The notes under the pieces were generated by a model. That model saw nothing but the letters and a program-made list of their open reading frames with translations. It had not been told where the DNA came from and searched no databases. The translations under genes and the position numbers were made by a program. A stretch of 33,571 nt of DNA from Elusimicrobiota bacterium (GTDB lineage: Bacteria > Elusimicrobiota > Elusimicrobia > UBA1565 > JACRDR01). Location: assembly GCA_016207565.1 (NCBI GenBank), contig JACQPK010000487.1:1-33571 (forward strand), written 5' to 3'. Of this stretch, positions 24,309-31,175 are shown piece after piece (the stretch's first letter is position 1; each line of letters opens with the position of its first letter).

Positions 24309-25189
24309 GGCTCGTCGAGGTCGGGCCGCGCGACGGCCTGCAGAACGAGAAGGCGGTCGTCATCCCCCTCGCCGCCAAGGTCGAGTTCATCGAGGCGCTC
24401 GCGGCGGCGGGCCTCCGCGAGATCGAGGCCGGCGCGTTCGTGCACCCCGCCAAGGTCCCGCAGATGGCCGACTCCGACGCGGTGTTCGAGACGATGAAGC
24501 GCCGGGCGGGCGTGGTCTACTCGGCCCTCGTGCCGAACGAGGCCGGGCTCGAGCGGGCTCTGCGGGCGAGGGCCGACAAGGTCGCGGTGTTCACCGCCGC
24601 TTCCGAAACGTTCAACCGGAAGAACATCAACGCCGGGATCCAAGAGTCCCTCGACCGGTTCAAGCCGGTGGTCGCGAGGGCCGCGGAGGCGAAGCTCCCC
24701 GTGAGGGGCTACGTCTCCACCGCGTTCTGGTGCCCCTACGAAGGCAAGGTCGCGCCCAATCAAGCCGTGGACGTCTGCCTGCGGCTGCGCGACCTCGGCG
24801 TGCGGGAGCTGTCCGTGGGGGATACCATCGGCAAGGCCTCTCCCAACGACGTCCGCGCGCTGCTCGAGCCGCTGCTCAAGCGCGTCGAGGCCGCGGACGT
24901 CTTCCTCCACTTCCACGACACCTACGGCATGGCCGTCGCGAACGCCCTCACCGCCTACTCCGAGTTCGACATCACCGGCTTCGACGCGTCGGCCGGCGGG
25001 CTCGGCGGCTGCCCGTACGCGCCCGGCGCGTCCGGGAACGTCGCCACCGAGGACCTGCTCTACGCCCTCAAGGCCGAGGGCGCGGAGGTCCCCGCGGAGC
25101 CGCTGGAGGTCGCGCGGGCGGCAGCCGCGCTCGAGCGGCACCTCGGCCGGCCGCTCGCCTCCCGGCTCTCCTGCATGGCGCGCGCATGA
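24296..25189 (+). CDS. Hydroxymethylglutaryl-CoA lyase
   Basis: About 297 residues from GTG 24296, overlapping the hydratase end by 13 bases, with GAAGAGG (24281-24287) eight bases upstream. It cleaves HMG-CoA to acetoacetate and acetyl-CoA, the last step of leucine breakdown. It is a TIM-barrel with the HMGL signature [20 protein letters not shown], including active-site C239. Catalytic R12 and D13 are in [10 protein letters not shown], and the metal-binding HFHDTYG is also present. It overlaps the next gene by ATGA. Confidence 0.94.
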   Translation: MAQVRLVEVGPRDGLQNEKAVVIPLAAKVEFIEALAAAGLREIEAGAFVHPAKVPQMADSDAVFETMKRRAGVVYSALVPNEAGLERALRARADKVAVFTAASETFNRKNINAGIQESLDRFKPVVARAAEAKLPVRGYVSTAFWCPYEGKVAPNQAVDVCLRLRDLGVRELSVGDTIGKASPNDVRALLEPLLKRVEAADVFLHFHDTYGMAVANALTAYSEFDITGFDASAGGLGGCPYAPGASGNVATEDLLYALKAEGAEVPAEPLEVARAAAALERHLGRPLASRLSCMARA

Positions 25190-25602
25190 AAGCCCTGCTG
25201 CTCCTCGCCGCCACGCTCGCCGCCGCGGGGACGAAGCAGTTCGGCCCTTTCGGCCCGGGCGAGGCCGGCCGCTGCGGCCGCCGTCCCAACTGCGTGTCGA
25301 CCCTCGACGACCGCAAGCGCCGGCGCATGGAGCCCTGGGCGTACGAAGGCTCCCGCGAGGACGCTCAGAGGCGGCTCGAGCAGGCGGTCCAGGGCGAGCT
25401 CGCCGACGCCCGTCCTGGGTACCTCCACGCCGAGTTCCGCTCCAAGCTCTGGAAGTTCGTCGACGACGTCGAGTTCTGGCTGCCCGAGCACGAGCGCGTG
25501 ATCCACTTCCGCTCCGCCTCCCGCACGGGCTGGTCGGACTTCGGGGCGAACCGCCGGCGCATGCAACGGCTCGCCGAGCGCTTCGCCGGGAAGGCCCCAT
25601 GA
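25186..25602 (+). CDS. DUF1499 family protein
   Basis: 138 residues. It has a short hydrophobic N-terminus ([15 protein letters not shown]), likely a signal peptide or anchor. The body follows the DUF1499 pattern: [32 protein letters not shown], then [20 protein letters not shown] near the C-terminus. The function of this family is unknown. It is joined to both neighbours by ATGA overlaps, so it is certainly part of the operon. Confidence 0.85.
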   Translation: MKALLLLAATLAAAGTKQFGPFGPGEAGRCGRRPNCVSTLDDRKRRRMEPWAYEGSREDAQRRLEQAVQGELADARPGYLHAEFRSKLWKFVDDVEFWLPEHERVIHFRSASRTGWSDFGANRRRMQRLAERFAGKAP

Positions 25603-26873
25603 ACGTCCTCGTCCTCAACTGCGGCTCGTCCTCGGTGAGGTTCCAGGTCATCGAGACCGACCTCGAGCGGATCGCCCAGGACCGCGACCGCTGCCTGGCG
25701 CGCGGCTACATCGAGAGGATCGGCAGCCTCGCCCTCGTGACGCTCGAGGCGACCGGCCGGCCGAAACGCATCGAGACCTACCCCCTGCGCGACCACCGGG
25801 CGGCGCTGGACCAGGTGCTGCGCTGGATCGTCGCGTCCGACTCCGGCATCGACGGCATCGGCGCGCTCTCCGACATCCAGGCGGTCGGCCACCGCGTCGT
25901 GCACGGCGGAGAGCGCTTCACGCGCTCCGTCAAGATCGACGCGGCCGTGCTGGACGGGATCGAGGACACGATCGAGCTCGCCCCGCTCCACAACCCGGCG
26001 AACCTGAAAGGCATCCTCGCCGCCCGCGAGCTGCTCGGCCCCGCCGTCCCCCAGGTGGCGGTCTTCGACACCGCGTTCCACGCGACGATGCCGGAGACGG
26101 CCTACCTGTACGCCCTCCCGTACTCGCTCTACCGGCGCCACCGTCTGCGCCGCTACGGCTTCCACGGGACCTCGCACCGCTACGTCTCGTACCGCTACCG
26201 GAAGCTGCGGAAGCTCACGCGGGAGAAGGTCAACCTCATCACGCTCCACCTCGGCAACGGCTGCTCGGCCTGCGCGATCAAGGGCGGAGACTCGATGAAC
26301 ACGTCGATGGGCCTCACGCCGCTCGAGGGCCTCGTGATGGGCACCCGGGCCGGAGACATCGACGCCGCGATCATCCCTTACCTGCACCAGAAGGAGGGCC
26401 TCTCCGTCGACGAGATCGACACGCTCCTAAACAAGGAGTCCGGGCTCCTCGGCCTCTCGGGCCTCACCAACGACATGCGCGAGCTGCTGGACGAGGAGCG
26501 CGAGAAGGGCGACCGCCGCGCGCGGCTCGCCGTGGACATATTCTGCGCCCGGGCGCGCAAGTACGTCGGCGCCTATCTCGCCGAGCTGGGCGGGGCCGAC
26601 GCCCTCGCGTTCGCGGGCGGCATCGGCGAGAACTCGCCCGCCGTGCGCGAGCGCATCACCCGGGGCCTCGAGTGGATGGGGTTGACGCTCGACCCCCGCC
26701 GCAACGCCGCGATGGTGGGCGGCAAAGAGGGCGAGATCTCGAAGGCGGGATCGAGGCTGAAGGCCTACGTCATCCCGACCAACGAGGAACTGCTGATCGC
26801 CCGGGACACGGTCCGCACCGTCCTCGGCGCTCCGGCCCCCGCCCGCAAAGCCCGCGCGCGCGCGGCGAAGTGA
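25599..26873 (+). CDS. ackA: Acetate kinase
   Basis: 424 residues of the ASKHA-fold acetate kinase, which interconverts acetyl phosphate plus ADP with acetate plus ATP. All family blocks are present: [104 protein letters not shown] and [17 protein letters not shown] slightly long N-terminal insert ([17 protein letters not shown]) and a basic tail ([10 protein letters not shown]) are additions. No phosphotransacetylase gene is adjacent. In this operon it may draw ATP from acetyl units released by HMG-CoA lyase. Confidence 0.95.
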   Translation: MNVLVLNCGSSSVRFQVIETDLERIAQDRDRCLARGYIERIGSLALVTLEATGRPKRIETYPLRDHRAALDQVLRWIVASDSGIDGIGALSDIQAVGHRVVHGGERFTRSVKIDAAVLDGIEDTIELAPLHNPANLKGILAARELLGPAVPQVAVFDTAFHATMPETAYLYALPYSLYRRHRLRRYGFHGTSHRYVSYRYRKLRKLTREKVNLITLHLGNGCSACAIKGGDSMNTSMGLTPLEGLVMGTRAGDIDAAIIPYLHQKEGLSVDEIDTLLNKESGLLGLSGLTNDMRELLDEEREKGDRRARLAVDIFCARARKYVGAYLAELGGADALAFAGGIGENSPAVRERITRGLEWMGLTLDPRRNAAMVGGKEGEISKAGSRLKAYVIPTNEELLIARDTVRTVLGAPAPARKARARAAK

Positions 26874-28177
26874 CCGCGCTCCTCCTACTGCTCGCCGCCG
26901 CCGCGGCCGCCGAGACCGGCCCCGAGGTCCTGCGCCGGGCGCCCGGCGCCCGTCCCCACGCCCTCGGCGGCGCCTTCGTCGCCGTCGCCGACGACGCGCA
27001 CGCGGTCGCCTGGAACCCGGCCGGGCTCGGGCTGATCCGCCGCGAGTCCGCCTTCGTGTCGCGCTACGGCTTCACCGGGACCGACGTCGAGTCCGCCGGC
27101 TGGGCGCGCCCCTACGGCACCGGCGGCGTCGGCGCGAGGCTCGACGTGGCCCACGGGTCGCGGTCCGCGGCGAAGGCCGGGGCCGTCGGCTCGACGCGCC
27201 TGACGCCGCGGGTGCACGGCGGACTGGGCTTGTCCTGGGCCCGCGCCTCGGAGGCGGGGCGGAGCGCCGACGCGCTGCTCCTCGATCCGGGACTGCTCGT
27301 CGCGGGAATCCCCGGCGTCCTGGTCGGGCTCTCCGCCCAGAACGTCGGCCTCGGAGGCCTGGCGGGCCCTTTGCCCGAGAATATCCGGCTCGGGACGGCC
27401 GTCCGTTTCGCCTACACGCCGCTGCGCCGCCTGCGTGGGCTGACCGCCGGGCTCGAGATCGACTACGCCCGCCACCGGAGGCTCGGCGCGTTCTCGCTCG
27501 GCGGGGAGTATCGCTGGCGCGACTGGGCGGCGCGGCTCGGGCTCTCGGCGGGGCCTCCCGAGCTGACCGGCGGCAAGACGATCGCGCTCGGCTTCGGCTG
27601 GCGAAAGTGGGGCGTCGGCGTCGACTACACGTTCGCTCCCGCGCGGAGCCACGGCGACCACCACCGCCTCGGACTCACCTACGAATGGGGCTGGCGCGAC
27701 GAGCGGCCCGTGGCCGACTACCTCCTCGAGCTGACCTCCGAGGAGGCCGCCGAGGCCGAGCCCGTACCGAAAGGCGTGCATCTCGTCGAGCGCCGGTTCG
27801 AGCGGGCCGAGCGGCACCTGCGCGAAGGCCATCCGAAGCTGGCCAGCCGGGAGCTCGACAGGGTCCGCGAGCTCTTAGACGACTCCGACCCCCGGGCGCT
27901 CCGCTACTTCGAGGCGCAGGGCCGCGCCCTCCTCGCGCTGTCCGAGTGGGCCCCGGCCCGCGCGGTCTACGTCGAAGGCATCCGCGTGGCGCGCAAGCTC
28001 GGCATCCAGGGCGAGATCGTCGCGCATCTCTACGGCGGGCTCGGCGAGGCGCTCGCCGGAGAAGGCCGGAGGGCGGAGGCGATCCGGTTCCTCGAGGCGG
28101 CCCTCAAGGAAGGCCCGGCGCCCGAGCGCCGCGGCCCGATCGAGGACCGGCTGCTGCGCCTCAAGTACGTGCCCTAA
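26870..28177 (+). CDS. PorV/UPF0164-like outer-membrane protein with TPR tail
   Basis: About 435 residues from GTG 26870, overlapping the acetate kinase stop as GTGA. A signal peptide ([13 protein letters not shown]) is followed by [20 protein letters not shown] and [18 protein letters not shown], the start typical of PorV/PorQ/UPF0164 barrels of the FadL-like superfamily. Alternating beta strands run to about residue 285. The C-terminal part (about 300-435) is helical and TPR-like ([60 protein letters not shown]). Ligand unknown. Confidence 0.8.
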   Translation: MTALLLLLAAAAAAETGPEVLRRAPGARPHALGGAFVAVADDAHAVAWNPAGLGLIRRESAFVSRYGFTGTDVESAGWARPYGTGGVGARLDVAHGSRSAAKAGAVGSTRLTPRVHGGLGLSWARASEAGRSADALLLDPGLLVAGIPGVLVGLSAQNVGLGGLAGPLPENIRLGTAVRFAYTPLRRLRGLTAGLEIDYARHRRLGAFSLGGEYRWRDWAARLGLSAGPPELTGGKTIALGFGWRKWGVGVDYTFAPARSHGDHHRLGLTYEWGWRDERPVADYLLELTSEEAAEAEPVPKGVHLVERRFERAERHLREGHPKLASRELDRVRELLDDSDPRALRYFEAQGRALLALSEWAPARAVYVEGIRVARKLGIQGEIVAHLYGGLGEALAGEGRRAEAIRFLEAALKEGPAPERRGPIEDRLLRLKYVP

Positions 28178-28215
28178 GGCCTCGCTCGATAGAGGCGAGC
28201 GGTCGCGCACTCGGC

Positions 28216-28271
28216 GTGGTCGGAGGACAGACCCGACACGCGCCGACAACCTGGGCCCTCGGCCACATACG
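28216..28271. repeat. Intergenic repeat, copy 1
   Basis: This stretch runs from GTGGTCGGAGGACAGACC through CGCCGACAACCTGGGCCCT and matches 29655-29721 at most positions in the same orientation. Both copies keep an outer GTCGG/CCGAC pairing, then GGGCCC. It lies just after the 3' end of the minus-strand membrane-protein gene (28275) and between convergent genes, so it may act as a terminator or mRNA-end stabiliser. Confidence 0.7.
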
Positions 28272-28274
28272 CCC

Positions 28275-29627
28275 CTAAGCCCCTCGCCCAATCGGGCGGT
28301 CCGCGCGGCGCGCAGTGCGCCAGAGCAGCGCGGCGGGGATCCCCCCTGCCGCCGACAAGAGCGGCCACCAGTGGGAGACGTCCCCGAAGCTCGCGGCGAT
28401 CGGCAACAGCGCCCACTGCAGCAGGGCCGCTCCGATGGAGGCCAGCATCAGGCTCTTGCCGACCTCGGCCACCCAGTCGGGACTCTCGAAGACCTCGAGC
28501 AGCGCGAACAGGCCCAAGAGCGCGCTCATCGAGAAGACCACGAGGGCACCGACCACGCCGTTCGCGATCAGGGTCATCGCCGCGAGCACCGAGAACGCCG
28601 CGACGAACAAGGCTTTCCCGGGAGAGAGACCGGGGCTCCGCCCGTGCGTGAGCGCGAGCGCCGCGACCGCGGGGAGCGCGGTCAAGCGCCACGAGGCGTC
28701 CACGGAGAAGCCCAGAAGCGGCGCTCCGGCGCCTAATAGGCCGGCGACCGAGGCGACCAGGGCTCCGTAGGCCGCGACCTTCGCGACGCGCCGGGCGAAG
28801 GAGACGGACCTCGGCTGCCCGTCGAGCATCAGGATGAGGGAGAACGTGAAGACGGCGGCGCCCAGCGAGAGCAGGACGACCGGGCCTCCGGCCGCGAACC
28901 CGAGGCCGGCCAGCGCGCCGAACCCGAGCTCGGCGGCTTCGCGCCTCGCGGAAGGGAGAGGGGCGGGCACTGCCGCCGCCTTCTCGTCGGCCGCGTGCTC
29001 GCGAACGACGTGGCGCCGCAGGCGGAAATCGTGTTTCGTTCCGACGGAGGAGTAGAACTCGAGGCCGTGGTCCTCGGCCATGCGCCCGAGCGCACGCGTC
29101 GTCTTGTCCAAAGCGGCCCGGACCCGCTCCTGCCTCAGCTCGCGCAAGCGCTCGCGGGCCTTGCGGACGAAATCGAGGTGCCCTTGCGGGAGCGCGGTGT
29201 GAAGCGACTCGGCCAAGAACGCCAGGTCCATGTCCAAATAGTCGGACAGGTGGCTGGAGGGGTCCGTGGCCAGGCCTCGCGCTTCCATCGCGGTCTCGTA
29301 AGCGAGCGCCTGGAGCGCCACGGCCGGCTTGGTCATCGGATCGGCGCCCTGGAGCCAGGCGGCGAGCGCCGGTTTCGAGAAGAGCTTCGGCTGAAGCAAC
29401 GCCAGCGACTGGACCGTCTTGGCGGCGAGCTGCGGTCCGCTGAGCGCCGGCGCGCCTCCCAGCGCAAGGGAGTCGCGCAGCGGGGCCGTCCAGCCGGCGA
29501 TCGAAGCCCCGGCGACGCCGCCGACGGCGGCCGCGCCGCCGACCGGCGCCGCGACCTGGAATTGCGCCCGGGCCCCCGTAGGAAACGAGAGCCAAACGAT
29601 TAGGGCGACGGCGGCGGACCTGGTCAT
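28275..29627 (-). CDS. Multi-pass membrane protein with exported N-terminal domain
   Basis: About 450 residues from ATG 29627, with GGGAG five bases upstream. The signal peptide ends ...TGARA-Q. The exported N-terminal part (about 25-210) starts with an Ala/Gly/Val-rich stretch (VAAPVGGAAAVGGVAGA) and is then helical and charged (VRKARERLRELRQERVRAAL; EHAADEKAAAVPAPL). The second half (about 230-440) contains six or more hydrophobic segments such as LGFGALAGLGFAAGGPVVLL, LLSLGAAVFTFSLILML, VAAYGALVASVAGLLGAG and LLGLFALLEVF. No family is recognised. It is bracketed by the two copies of the 28216/29655 repeat. Confidence 0.7.
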   Translation of the reverse strand: MTRSAAVALIVWLSFPTGARAQFQVAAPVGGAAAVGGVAGASIAGWTAPLRDSLALGGAPALSGPQLAAKTVQSLALLQPKLFSKPALAAWLQGADPMTKPAVALQALAYETAMEARGLATDPSSHLSDYLDMDLAFLAESLHTALPQGHLDFVRKARERLRELRQERVRAALDKTTRALGRMAEDHGLEFYSSVGTKHDFRLRRHVVREHAADEKAAAVPAPLPSARREAAELGFGALAGLGFAAGGPVVLLSLGAAVFTFSLILMLDGQPRSVSFARRVAKVAAYGALVASVAGLLGAGAPLLGFSVDASWRLTALPAVAALALTHGRSPGLSPGKALFVAAFSVLAAMTLIANGVVGALVVFSMSALLGLFALLEVFESPDWVAEVGKSLMLASIGAALLQWALLPIAASFGDVSHWWPLLSAAGGIPAALLWRTARRADRPIGRGA

Positions 29628-29654
29628 GTCTTCTCCCAGGGGCGCCGGGCACCC

Positions 29655-29721
29655 GTGGTCGGAGGATAGGTCCGGGACACGCCGACAACATGGGCCCTTG
29701 GGCCCAGACACCTCTGGGCCC
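29655..29721. repeat. Intergenic repeat, copy 2, with strong hairpin
   Basis: Second copy of the 28216 repeat. It ends in a perfect nine-base stem, GGGCCCAGA (29700-29708) / TCTGGGCCC (29713-29721), with loop CACC, six bases after the MOSC stop on the minus strand. The overlapping GGGCCCTTGGGCCC offers an alternative pairing. There is no T-run, so termination by this hairpin alone is uncertain. Confidence 0.75.
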
Positions 29722-29726
29722 CCCAC

Positions 29727-30194
29727 CTAGACCGGGCGGATCGCGTCGCCGACGCGGAGGGTGCCCGACTCGACGATCCGGGCGCGCAGGCCTCCGCGGT
29801 TGGCGAGCGCGTCTTTCGCGCCGGCGACGCCGGAGAGCTGCTCCATGTGTCCGCAGGGATCGCAGAGCTCGACGCCCTCCAGCAGGACCTCGCCCACGCG
29901 GAAGCGGCGGCCGACGAGGTGGTTGAGGGGCACCCCAACGGTGAGCAGGTTGCGCCGCGTGTCGCGGGGCTCGATCGCGAGCTTCTTGTCGCGGGCGCAG
30001 GCCTCGATCGCCTCGGCTTCGATCAGCGTGACCTCGCGCCCCGGGTGGTGCTTCTTGCTGTAGGTGCCCGCGCGAGCGCGGTAGCGGTCGCCCTCGAGAC
30101 CCTCGCCGGCGACGGCGCGGACCTCGGGGACGGCCGCGGGCCGCTCGGCCTTCTTGGCGGCGATGTGGATGGCCGCGAGGCGTCCGTCGAACAT
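29727..30194 (-). CDS. MOSC-domain protein
   Basis: 155 residues, a stand-alone MOSC (molybdenum cofactor sulfurase C-terminal) domain. Family features are GEGLEGDRYRARAGTYSKKH, REVTLIEAEAIEAC, RDTRRNLLTVGVPLNHLVGR and FRVGEVLLEGVELCDPCGHM, the last with the conserved Cys, then GLRARIVESGTLRVGDAI. Such proteins handle sulfur or N-hydroxylated substrates with molybdenum cofactor; substrate unknown here. ATG 30194 lies six bases after a -10-like TAGAAT, so the message may be leaderless. Confidence 0.9.
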   Translation of the reverse strand: MFDGRLAAIHIAAKKAERPAAVPEVRAVAGEGLEGDRYRARAGTYSKKHHPGREVTLIEAEAIEACARDKKLAIEPRDTRRNLLTVGVPLNHLVGRRFRVGEVLLEGVELCDPCGHMEQLSGVAGAKDALANRGGLRARIVESGTLRVGDAIRPV

Positions 30195-30208
30195 GGTAGG
30201 ATTCTACC
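30195..30208. promoter_or_regulatory. Overlapping divergent -10 boxes within a palindrome
   Basis: GGTAGGATTCTACC has pairing arms GGTAG/CTACC. It contains TAGAAT on the minus strand (30201-30206, six bases before the MOSC ATG) and TAGGAT on the plus strand (30197-30202, eight bases before GTG 30211). Neither has a convincing -35 box. The two start codons are only 16 bases apart, so the divergent genes have essentially no leader. Confidence 0.4.
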
Positions 30209-30210
30209 AA

Positions 30211-30825
30211 GTGGCGAAAGCGGCTGCCCTCCTATTGATCGTGGCGCTGGGCGACTCGACGACGGCCGGCACGCCGTATTTCCGTTCGCCGGTCGAGGCG
30301 CCCCCCTCGGGCTCGGGCGACCCGGCCGGGAGTTGGACGTACTGGCTGGGGCGAGCCAAGCCGTCGTGGCGGGTCCTCAATGCCGGCGTCAACGGCGAGC
30401 GCACGGACCAGATCGCGGCCCGCCTCGAGCGCGACGCGCTCGCGCACGGCCCGCGCTACGTGGTCGTGCTGGGCGGCGTCAACGACGCCTTCCAGGGCGC
30501 CGGGCCCGCCGCGCCGCGCGAGGCGCTCACCGAGATCTACCGGAGGGTCCGAGGGGCGGGCGCGATCCCCGTCGCGGCCACGGTGCTGCCGTTCGACCGC
30601 GCCGCGCCCGAGCAGGCGGCGGCGATCCGCGAGCTGAACGCCTGGATCCGGGCGGAGGCCAAGCGGCTGAAGCTCCCGCTCGCCGACACGGCGGCGGCGG
30701 CCCGGCACCCGCGCGAGCCGGGCCGCCTGCGGGGCTCGCCGGACGGGCTGCACCCGGACATCCGCACGGCCCGCCGCGTCGCCGACGCCGTGCGCCGGGC
30801 GATCGAGAAAGCCGAGGAGGACTGA
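30211..30825 (+). CDS. SGNH/GDSL hydrolase
   Basis: About 204 residues from GTG 30211; ATG 30193 in frame is an alternative. It has an SGNH hydrolase fold: block I VALGDSTTAG with nucleophile S16, block II Gly near LNAGVNGERTDQIAARLERD, block III VVVLGGVNDAF and block V SPDGLHPD with the catalytic Asp/His. It is an esterase or lipase-like enzyme (TesA/lysophospholipase-type patterns); substrate unknown. The hydrophobic start forms the first beta strand, so it is probably cytoplasmic unless the longer start provides a signal. It overlaps the next gene as TGATG. Confidence 0.88.
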   Translation: MAKAAALLLIVALGDSTTAGTPYFRSPVEAPPSGSGDPAGSWTYWLGRAKPSWRVLNAGVNGERTDQIAARLERDALAHGPRYVVVLGGVNDAFQGAGPAAPREALTEIYRRVRGAGAIPVAATVLPFDRAAPEQAAAIRELNAWIRAEAKRLKLPLADTAAAARHPREPGRLRGSPDGLHPDIRTARRVADAVRRAIEKAEED

Positions 30826-31175
30826 TGCTGAGAGTCTACGAATACGAGAAGTGCTCCACGTGCCGAAAGGCCCTGAAGTTCCTCGACGCGCGCGGCGTGC
30901 GCTATGAGCGCGTGCCGATCGTCGAAAGGCCCCCGAAGCCGGCCGAGCTCAAGGAGATGCTGCGGCGCGTGGGCGAGCTCCGGCGGCTGTTCAACACATC
31001 GGGCGAACTCTACCGCGAGCTCAAGCTGAGCGAGAGGCTGCCTCGGCTCAGCGAGGCGGAGGCGCTCGACCTGCTCGCGCGCCACGGAAAGCTCGTCAAG
31101 CGGCCGTTCGCGTTGGGTCCCAGGGTGGCACTCGTCGGCTTCGACGAGGCGGAGTGGAAAGCGGCCTTTACGTAG
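30825..31175 (+). CDS. Spx/ArsC-family thioredoxin-fold protein
   Basis: 116 residues from ATG 30825, with GAGGAGG shortly upstream inside the previous gene. Thioredoxin-like ArsC/Spx/YffB fold: the redox motif C10-S-T-C13 (YEKCSTCRKALKFLDARG), then RPPKPAELKEMLRRVG, LFNTSGELYRELKLSERLPR and LVKRPFALG. A two-cysteine C-x2-C favours the Spx/MgsR/YffB group over true arsenate reductases. No ars genes are near. It ends tail to tail with the sensor kinase, overlapping by eight bases. Confidence 0.87.
   Translation: MLRVYEYEKCSTCRKALKFLDARGVRYERVPIVERPPKPAELKEMLRRVGELRRLFNTSGELYRELKLSERLPRLSEAEALDLLARHGKLVKRPFALGPRVALVGFDEAEWKAAFT

Noticed and set aside
28174-30210. Long minus-strand frame spanning the membrane protein and MOSC genes
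   Set aside because: Arg-rich out-of-frame shadow; the real genes in this stretch have signal peptide, membrane helices and MOSC motifs.
30825-31175. Arsenate reductase (arsC)
   Set aside because: The C-x2-C redox motif and lack of any ars gene nearby fit the Spx/MgsR/YffB group better.
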